From Acholoe squamosa (lineage: Eukaryota; Annelida; Polychaeta; Phyllodocida; Polynoidae), in the NCBI GenBank assembly GCA_949317995.1, contig OX439043.1, forward strand, positions 58,111,339 through 58,175,338: a stretch of 64,000 bases of DNA, in the 5' to 3' direction. Positions within the stretch are counted from its first letter, which is position 1. Every line of letters begins with the position of its first letter. Positions 56,501-64,000 of the stretch are shown here, one piece after another. The notes under the pieces are model-generated. The model saw nothing but the letters and a program-made list of their open reading frames with translations. It ran no database searches and had not been told where the DNA came from. The position numbers were made by a program, and so were the translations under genes.

Positions 56501-57240
56501 TGAAGTTGGGTGTGTATTCACTCACGAGCTGATATCAGGTATTAATACAGCAGTGCAGCCAGTGCTGAGAGAAATAGCTTGCCGCCTGGGCGTCGATGAC
56601 GACTTGGATGAAGGGATGTGGCCAGTCCGTACTGTGTCGGGCTGGAGAGGGTGAGCCTGATAGTACCTGGGCTTCTTGCAAAGCCACAGACAGCTATGTC
56701 AGTGCCTGTGTCTATGACTGACATATTAGCATACCCGTGACATTATCAGAAAAGGATGTGAAATTCCACAACCGTGACTGGCGTGAGTCGACATATTTCA
56801 AACAAGACATTCAACCTCTTTTAAATACTATACTATAGTCTTTTGTGGCTACATGTCTCTGATATATGCGATTCCCAGATAAATCCATTTATCTTGTGGC
56901 AAATACCTTTCTTTGACATTAGTTTCAAGCCTAGTGTTTTAAGCAGCCACTATCAGACTATTGACAGCAACAGGTGGCAGTGAACGTGTGAAGACTGTTT
57001 ATATTTTTAGTGCGGATAGTGACAGCACTGCAGTGTCAGTGACCCAAGATTTCAGCAGAGGAATTTTCTCAAAAGCAAGGCGAAAATGAAAGTATACTCA
57101 CATCACAATTCTGGAAATTAGTGCAGAAACCATGTTCTATCCGTTGATCCAATGATGACCAATCTATTACAAATTAAAGTCTATAAAATCGTCTCGATTT
57201 CAGCTGCAATATCCTCGATCTTGGAATGGATACGTTACAT
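53549..57240. other. Intergenic region between REEP and KDM3
   Basis: No gene recognised. A CCGTAATCTCCC-family fragment is at 55560-55610 (GTGCGCCTTATATGCAGGG). The overlapping frames at 55588-55959 on both strands lack splice sites and are probably chance. Confidence 0.4.
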
Positions 57241-57290
57241 AGCGGCCATATTGGGATGTGACGTCACTTTTTAAATGTCATGTGACAGGT
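57241..57290 (+). promoter_or_regulatory. Probable KDM3 promoter elements (YY1-like, CRE, E-box)
   Basis: Within 46 bases: GCGGCCATATTGGG (contains a YY1-type GCCATATT), the full CRE TGACGTCA at 57259-57266, and GTCATGTGAC at 57277-57286, which fits MITF/TFE-type E-boxes. It lies about 490 bases before the KDM3 ATG. This density of known sites in AT-rich DNA suggests a promoter; it might also serve REEP on the other strand. Confidence 0.5.
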
Positions 57291-57776
57291 GCCCGCAGAA
57301 GCGACATTCATAATTTAGTTTCGTATATATTGTTGTCACATTTCTGATATTTACCACCAGAAATGAAACTTATATTCATTTTATATTTATTCTAATATGA
57401 TTTGATCATTATAGAGATTGACTGGGAGACGTACAACGAATGAATTCTACTTAAGTCTTTTATGTGTTGTTTTCACAATATTTGCTAGATTTAGCTATTA
57501 CAGGTGTATAATTCGTCCATAAAAATGAATTATTCTAATCTATATGCCTGGATGAGGCATCATTTGTGTGGATCCATTGATTATGGTCAGAACTATATTC
57601 TCAGCATGTGAAATGGCGGATGGTTATATTACAACTTTTTGACCTTTCGACCCAGTGAGTTCACAGATGTATTCTTCCACGTAGATCTTGAGGGGAGAGA
57701 CATTCCAGAGAATTTTGTCTCCGTTTTACTTGAAAATGTCTGGTAAATCTACAGAGATGGATACCTGATTCGTGAC

Positions 57777-57932
57777 ATGGCGTTTAAGTATAGAGAGGAG
57801 ATCGTTGGGAAGCGATTCCTTTCCGTTCGTAGCGCCACAAAATTGAAAACGAGCAAGTTATCGGAGTGGGAATGGCGTTCTGGAGTGGTTCGAGCTGTTA
57901 CCCACAAAGATACGACAAATGCAGAATTTACG
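57777..57932 (+). CDS. KDM3: KDM3/JMJD1-type histone demethylase, first coding exon
   Basis: ATG 57777 to a donor ACG|GTAAGG at 57932/57933, 52 codons, phase 0. The peptide has VGKRFLSV, then WEWRSGVVRAVTHKDTTNAE. I recognise the N-terminal region of KDM3A/KDM3B/JMJD1C, where VG-RFL is followed by a W-x-W/G-x-I/V-R-A-V/A-x-H motif. KDM3 enzymes remove mono- and dimethyl marks from H3K9 in the nucleus using a C-terminal JmjC domain and Fe(II)/2-oxoglutarate; that domain is outside the window. The upstream ATG at 57756 is out of frame. The next exon is not found before 64000, so intron 1 is longer than 6 kb. Confidence 0.78.
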
Positions 57933-58397
57933 GTAAGGTTTTTCTCTTATTTTTCCACTCAACGTGTTTCATTTCTTTACTGCATCGCCGAGTCTATTAA
58001 ATAAGCTTTCCTGTGGTACCATTTTGAATACTTTTGGTATTGAACAAAAAGGGAGTAGTGGGGGGAAAACGACGGGCTGTCAGGGCACCGCCTCCAACGT
58101 AAAGCCTACTAAAGGGACGGGTGTTTGTGTACAAAACGGCAGGCCTATCGCTATCCTGATGTGGGCCACCGCCAACCCTGTGCCGTACACGCTAGACTCG
58201 CTGAGAGGCCCAGCCTGCCAACTTGCCCAACGCTTTCCAACTTGGCCAAAGGATTAGAGCAGTTTCATACCAGAATTACGGCCAAAGAAATCCCAAACAC
58301 TGTCCTCAGCCATGTTCAACTCACGTTTAAATATCTTGGCCCATTCTTGGGTTATTCTAGTGTCTAGCCATGCCCATGGCATGCAAATGTGCAATTC

Positions 58398-58399
<2 letters not shown>

Positions 58400-58434
<35 letters not shown>
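58400..58434. repeat. A-run of 35 bases
   Basis: 35 consecutive A, with 13 T at 58448-58460. It could be the tail of an old retroposed copy, but no gene-like sequence is recognised before it, and no flanking duplication is clear. Confidence 0.8.
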
Positions 58435-58438
<4 letters not shown>

Positions 58439-59531
58439 TTTTGATACTTTTTTTTTTTTTAGGATATAAACTTTCAGACCCAAAGTCATACAGATCCAAA
58501 GTCATTTCAGACTCATGGTCATTTCTGACCCATATGTAGCAAAGTCAGCCAAAATCCCGGATTTCAACAGAATTAGACAGAAGCACATGCATATGAAAGC
58601 CTCAGAAAGGGCTTTTTGAATCAAGTTGATACTCCTATTAGAAGTGATTCTATGCAACTTTGTATATTGGAAATATGAAAAAACTTTGTCATTTCTCTAC
58701 CCCTCACACTTGGCTAAATATATAGATAAGACCGACCATTGACCATGCACTGCGCATGGGGTATTTGGGCACTACCATACACAAATACTCATAACTTCTG
58801 ATTGGAAAGGCTGATCTACTAAGCAAAGAGACCAATTGAAAGCTGAATAATAGCAGATTAACATATCCAAGCTGCATCTAATTACTAGAAGGATAAGTGT
58901 TTTAAATATTGAGTTGAAATCAGAAATTGATAAAATAAAATCATGAAACTTGGTAGTGTGCATTCAGCAAATTGAAAATCGCAGCCCTATAGCTGTTTAA
59001 ACTGGCCATATTCTAACAAGTAAGATAGCTTCTGTACTAAATAATTATTTTTGAAAATCTGTCCAAAGTTGTATAAGTTGGTCAGACCGTCACGCTCTTA
59101 ATAACCAGTCAATATTTCTCAAAATCTCCTTAAAATGTAGGTCTATATGTTGGCTACACATGTACAATATTATATCTCATCTAACTTTTAGTAACAATGA
59201 GAATATACATGCATTTCTGCAATAAATACATGGCCGGTCAGGTGAGTCAACATTGTGGTCTAACAGAATCATTAAGTTCACTCAAAAGTTTACTGCCTGA
59301 ATTTGGAGGAAAAAAAAAACAGGGGAATACAGCAAAATACTTCCAGTGATGTAGACCTATGTTTTACCTTTCATTTGATACTAATTTGAAGTATTTCTGA
59401 CCACTAGAACCTTCAGAATCAGTATTTTACAAACACCAGTTTATCATAGTGACAGATACGGGGAGGAGGCAGCCAGATTCGGCTGACTTCGCTACCATAT
59501 GCAATTGGTCACTTCAGACCCAAGCCAAGGG

Positions 59532-59583
59532 CCAGGTCTAAACTAAAGCACTAGTAACCAGGTCTAAACTAAAGCACTAGTAA
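59532..59583. repeat. Exact 26-base tandem duplication
   Basis: CCAGGTCTAAACTAAAGCAC followed by TAGTAA occurs twice without change, so it is recent. Confidence 0.9.
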
Positions 59584-60164
59584 CCATAGTTATTGGAAGG
59601 GGGGGGGGCTGATTAAATCTGGGAGGTATTAAAAAAAAAATCAGAGATAATTGATTGTTTGGAAAACCTCCCAGTCCCCCCCCCCCCCAAGGAGTGTCGG
59701 ATCCGTTGGGTGGTCTGAGGCAGCATGAAAATGGGCCTTGTTTACACTCAAACTTAACTATAGGAAATATGGTACTGAACCCTCGGTCCCTGGCACTCTA
59801 TTTCCCTGTTTCCATTATCGAAGCCTACGACGGGTAATTGGACACCTCGGAAGCAGGGATGGGTGGGACGTAGCATCTCAGAAGCAAATAACTTTTAGAA
59901 TTGATTATTTTCTTGACCTTTGCCAGCTTAGGTGTAGGTACAGTATCACTAGGTTTGTTGTTTCTTCAAATTCTGTAAGCAGAGAGGGATATTATCACGG
60001 TTTAATTTGCGCCTGAAATGTTCTGCTTCTGAGAGATGTCCCTAAGTCTAAGATGCCTGCTTCTGACTTGTCCCCACTTCCCATGTGTCCAGTTACTGGA
60101 CCAGTACTCAATCCAAGTGCCGCAGGTTCAGTGATGCCGAAATGACACCGGCACATGGCCTTGG

Positions 60165-60268
60165 GACATAGGCCATAATGGCCTGCCATAGGCCCTAATG
60201 GCCTGCCATGATCTCAGCTCTCTAATAATCAAATAATTTTCGAATCAGCCTATTAGAAGCAGAGATAG
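60165..60268 (-). repeat. Dispersed repeat, inverted copy (related to 3473 and 60935)
   Basis: Reverse complement reads CTCTGCTTCTAATAGGCTGA, TTCGAAAAT, AGAGAGCTGAGATCATGGCA, GGCCAT; this matches 60935-61010. The unit GGCCTGCCATAGGCCCTAAT is partly duplicated. A further partial piece is at 60398-60450. Confidence 0.65.
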
Positions 60269-60934
60269 GCAATTTTTGTGAAATTGTTTCATATTAAAAA
60301 AAAATCTTTTAAGCTACAATGAAGTTTATATGGGTACCCTTAGATATCAATGTTCGTATGGCCTTTGTTAGAAGGTAATAGCCTGTGTAAGAAGGCAAGA
60401 TGCAGGCCACCTTGGCCTGCGTCCATAAAAAGTTTCCGGCAACACTGGATTTTCATACCGGTACTTTACATATTGCCACATATTGGAAAACAGTCAAAGC
60501 TTTATATTAGGGTCTCCTGAATTGTAAGCCACGAAAAGAAGTATCTTTACACTGAGGGTAACATAACATAGTCTGGCCGAGCGTGTGTGTAGATTGGACT
60601 TCTTCTTTTGAAATTCTTTTTAATATTATTGATTTCTGCTGTGTTTCAGTTCTAGTTTTGCAAAAGATGGGGGGGTGGGGGGGTAACAAGTCTAAAGTGT
60701 CTCACTTGTGACACAGGTAACCATCCTGTGATTTTATCTTTATTGGTCATAAATATCTTACATAATACAAAAGTAAGCCTTTCTCATAACAGCCGATTTT
60801 TTTTTTTTATAATTAACCAAATGTGTCCAACTTGTACCCTAATTGAATACAAACACTTTCCGATCTTGCATCTTGCCATTCTTAGGAGCAGAACCCTTGT
60901 TGCGAGGGAACTGGCAAAGGGTCAAATCTGATAT

Positions 60935-61100
60935 CTCTGCTTCTAACAGGCCGATTTGAAAATTTCTTTCAACATTAGAAAGCTGAGATCATGGCAGGCC
61001 ATCATTATTTGCATCCCAAGGCCCTACGCCAGCCATCGGGATTCTCCAACGGCAAAAGCCGGCATGCCACCATCATTTCAGCATCGCTGTGAAAATCCTC
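60935..61100 (+). repeat. Dispersed repeat, copy 3
   Basis: CTCTGCTTCTAACAGGCCGA, CATTAGAAAGCTGAGATCAT, GCAGGCCATCATT, CCCAAGGCCCTACGCC, ACGGCAAAAGCCGGC, in the same order as in 3473-3660. Confidence 0.65.
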
Positions 61101-62279
61101 CAGAAGTGAGGTCGTCATGGTGTTTTTTTTTGTTTTTTTTTCATGCTAACTACTCTAGCATATTCGGCCGCATATTCTCCTTCTCACAGATCTAAACCAC
61201 TGTTGATCTCAAACTCAAAAGCTATCACCTAAATTTGTATGGTAGTGAAAGAAAGAAACGTGTACCTGGACTGGATTGGTCAGTATGGTTACTCTGGTAT
61301 TCGTTTATTCATGGAGGTCATTCAGAGCAACTGTTATGAAAGTGGATCTCATGTTCAGTAAAACACTACATCCCGACATACATCTTAAGCTGGAAGCAAT
61401 TCTGTTTATTCAGAGTATGCAATATCAACATTACAATGTAGTACATGGGCCATGTCTTTCTTTTAGTCCAAAAATTTTGTGTTGGTCTGACATTCAGTGT
61501 CTTCAATAGTACATAATTGCCATGCATTGGTGTGAGTCTGAGTAGTCGCCAAACCACACATTGGATATGGGGCATGTAATCAGACGTTGTAGGACCTCTT
61601 TGTCCAGTCGTGTTCCCAGCTCATTACCCAAGTATTCCTCACCACTCCGAGCCAGAAGTGTAGGTACTTGTAGACCGCAGCTGTTACACCTGTTTCACTC
61701 TCCCCGGGTTTTCGCATTGCATTCAGCCTTCTTCTAACAATATGATTGCATTCATATTGTCATGTTAGACAAAAAAAAAATTGAGTTCCTTACCATACAA
61801 TGAATCTTTCTACAGCCTCTTAACGTGTCAAAGATGCCATGTATGTGTGGTTTGTGAATTAATTACCGATTCAGGTTATTTTCACCCATTCCCATGCAGT
61901 CTACTTTAAATAGTGTAGTTCACTATTGTAGATATACTTGCTACACTTACCAACAAGGTGTTTAGAGTGTCTAGTGTAGCTCACATAGTGTGAATCACAT
62001 ATTTACAAAATTGAAACACCAGTGTTATGTATTAGGCATATTAAACACTGTTAACAAAGATGTTAGTATCTCCCTACTCTAGCCTTGACTTAATATTACA
62101 CTGATTTGGGCACTACCGGACATGGGAAAAGAGTCAGTCCCCTGCTCATATAAAAATTAAATATGTGGGTGATCACCAGAACAGAATGACCATTATACCC
62201 CCCCCCCTCGGTTCATGTGAAACCCTTCCAAAATTTACCCCCTACCATGTATTGGTGGTGTGGTTTTGCTACTCAAATG

Positions 62280-63290
62280 GTTGTCTTTCTTCCCGAATTG
62301 ACTATCCTGTGACAATCCTGTTTTCTATCCAGAGAGTGGGGTTTTTCAGACCCATGAGGGAGGGAGCAGGAAATTGCCATTACGTTCCAAGATTCAGTGA
62401 TTGGAAACCTAGATTCTTATGCTGATGGACGAAAAAAAAGAAACTTTTTTTCAGAACTCAGGAAAATTCCCCCCGTTCTCACAACAAAAATTCCACCAGT
62501 CTTCTGGACATTTTTTAAGGGTGGTCTCAATTATAACCACCCTAGTAACTCACATATAAGCCACGGCTTATGCATCTGAGGTTCATTGCAGCTAGTAGAA
62601 TGTTCCCAAACTTGGCCAAAGGGTGTGCCTTATAGGTGGCCCCTACGTGTACTAGATTTTGCTACTGTTGGATATCATTACTGGGTAGTAAGGCCACCCT
62701 TAAAAATATATTCGTCATGAACATCGTAAGTGGGGACGGCCTGTATTCGCCATCACATTTTTTTTTTCAGAACTAATGAAAAAATTTTCTCATTCTCACA
62801 AATACAGGTTATTAGCTCCCAATGTTACATCATATTAGGGCTGATCCATAAAGTATGTCACGCTGTTTTGGGCCTTTTTTGGACACCGACCCACCCGTAT
62901 GTCGCATGCACTTTCGTGTAGGAGCCATGGACACCCCTCCCCCCTCATCCCCTGTGAAAACTTTAGGCCACCCTTAAAAGTATTTTGTTTCCTGTCCAGA
63001 GGCCTGGTGAGTCTTTTTGTAAGAATGGGAAAATTATTTCTGAGTTTTGAAAAAAAAAATCGTCCATCAGCACAATAATCTAAGTTTCCAAGCACTAAAT
63101 CTTAGAACATGATGGTAAATTCATGCCGTCCCCACTTAAGATGTGCATGACAGATAAAAAAAAAATCCTAAAAAAAAAACAAACTTTTCCCTCCCTCCCT
63201 CATGGGTCTGAAAAATCCCACCCTCTGGACAGGAAACGGACATATTTTCGAGGGTGGCCTTATGGATATGCCCATAAATCGGGGGTGGGG
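62280..63290. mobile_element. Composite inverted-repeat (foldback) transposon region
   Basis: 62320-62530 and 62945-63110 are reverse complements of each other in ordered blocks (GGAAACCTAGATT..., GCTGATGGACGA, TCTGGACA, AAGGGTGGYC). 63180-63270 is a further inverted copy of 62330-62370 (TTTTTCAGACCCATGAGGGA). GGGGACGGC near 62735 and GCCGTCCCC near 63124 form inner ends. At least two partly overlapping foldback copies are present in KDM3 intron 1. No coding frame. Confidence 0.7.
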
Positions 63291-63309
63291 CAAAAAAAAA
63301 CATTGAAGA

Positions 63310-63690
63310 ATAACTAACTGCTGGTATATCCATACTATTCCGACCTAGCGGGAGACAATATTGACCAATGAGAATATTCCTTTCATCCAGTGCAGACTTC
63401 TCAGGGCGCATTACGTAACACTTGGTACCCATCACCTCGCTGTTATCAGTCCTTATCTCGCAAGGTATCAGCTTCAGCAGGGGTCGGCCCACTAAGGAAT
63501 CCGCTAACCGGGTATAGAGAGAGAGAAAAAAACGTAGTCACTGATTGGACTAGCCTTGGTTGCTGCTGATACTGGGCCGGCACTCACCTTGGGCGATGAA
63601 GATCCGCTTGTGGCTCGTAAATCTACGTCCCCAATCCCCCTGGTCGGGCTGCGTGACGCCCCGCCGGACGTAGACTCTGACTTACCCCTT
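63310..63690 (-). CDS. Possible coding exons of an unidentified gene
   Basis: On -, an open stretch to donor CCCAAG|GTGAGT at 63598, and an exon starting at 63503 after a strong pyrimidine-rich acceptor (CTCTCTCTCTATACCCGGTTAG). Joined in phase they read RRFTSHKRIFIAQADSLVGR, then PLLKLIPCEIRTDNSEVMGT, KCYVMRPEKSALDERNIL. Codon use and residue mix look protein-like, not like translated repeat. But the intron would be only 94 bases, shorter than any other here, the upstream exon has no good acceptor, and a donor for the second exon is not clear. I do not recognise the protein; it may be a decayed transposon gene or a gene on - entering from beyond 64000. Confidence 0.28.
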
Positions 63691-64000
63691 CTCTTTCCCC
63701 CACCCCACAGCCTGCACCCCCTTTCCTCTGTACTTTATTTCTTCTATCTTTACAAGGTACTACTACCAATTATCGATAACAGCTACGACGTAATGCTAAG
63801 GCAGGGCATGGATCCAACTCATGAAACAAGCAGTTCATCCTATAAAAAGTTAAACGTGTAATTGTTCTCTGAATTTAAGAAAGAAAGAAAAAGAGAACAG
63901 GGCGGGCCTGTTTTGCTCGGTAGTTTCTGAGTTTTAAATTATTTTGTGTGTAACCAAGTATGGGTCCAGATGCCTATCAGTTACATACTTTCTGATGCAT

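Larger units (their letters stand above)
57933..60164 (+). other. KDM3 intron 1, first part
   Basis: No exon recognised. Holds the poly-A run, a 26-base duplication and T- or G-rich simple stretches listed separately. Confidence 0.5.

Noticed and set aside
58381..58434. Processed pseudogene ending in the A-run
   Set aside because: No recognisable cDNA-like sequence precedes the A-run and no flanking duplication is evident.

Overview
The window is nuclear DNA from an animal, most likely a marine invertebrate. The genes are split by introns with GT-AG boundaries, the DNA is AT-rich, and there are many short non-autonomous DNA transposons (MITEs), tRNA-derived SINEs and minisatellites. The repeat families suggest a lophotrochozoan or an invertebrate deuterostome, but I cannot name the species. 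No bacterial operons, CRISPR arrays or rRNA genes were seen. Most open frames over 60 codons here are chance frames in repeats, introns or intergenic DNA.

Five protein-coding genes can be supported by splice-consistent exons. From left to right: (1) the last two exons of an O-GlcNAcase (OGA)-type gene on + (3-744), entering from outside the window. (2) A complete short NF-YA (CCAAT-binding factor subunit A) gene on - (4600-6415), with an unusually diverged DNA-binding half. (3) A complete SNRPG (Sm protein G) gene on + (10652-15702), 77 aa in four coding exons. (4) A REEP1-4-type ER membrane-shaping protein gene on - (coding 46325 down to 21840). It has a 14-kb first coding intron and a probable long 3'UTR reaching about 17409, convergent with SNRPG. 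(5) The first coding exon of a KDM3/JMJD1-type histone H3K9 demethylase on + (57777-57932), with the rest beyond the window. The genes have no evident common pathway. The layout is ordinary chromosomal neighbourhood: NF-YA and SNRPG are head to head, SNRPG and REEP tail to tail, REEP and KDM3 head to head.

The strongest new-looking biology is in REEP. Two neighbouring exons (28362-28437 and 27515-27632) have the same phases, similar starts and the same end. By reading-frame arithmetic exactly one of them must be included, so they look like a mutually exclusive pair. A 27-nt candidate microexon and an alternative last exon add to this. Two near-identical palindromic MITEs lie on either side of one of the alternatives. 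The second notable item is the NF-YA copy, with substitutions at several positions of the DNA-binding segment that I know as nearly invariant from yeast to plants and vertebrates.

The repeat content is rich and unusually legible. One TA-inserting palindromic family (ends CCGTAATCTCCC / GGGAGATTACGG) has seven full copies, one with a second MITE nested in it and one inserted inside a tandem repeat whose neighbouring units show the empty site. Two SINEs sit back to back with the same 10-bp sequence before, between and after them. A 34-bp minisatellite of about 26 units and several long foldback elements lie in REEP intron 1 and KDM3 intron 1.
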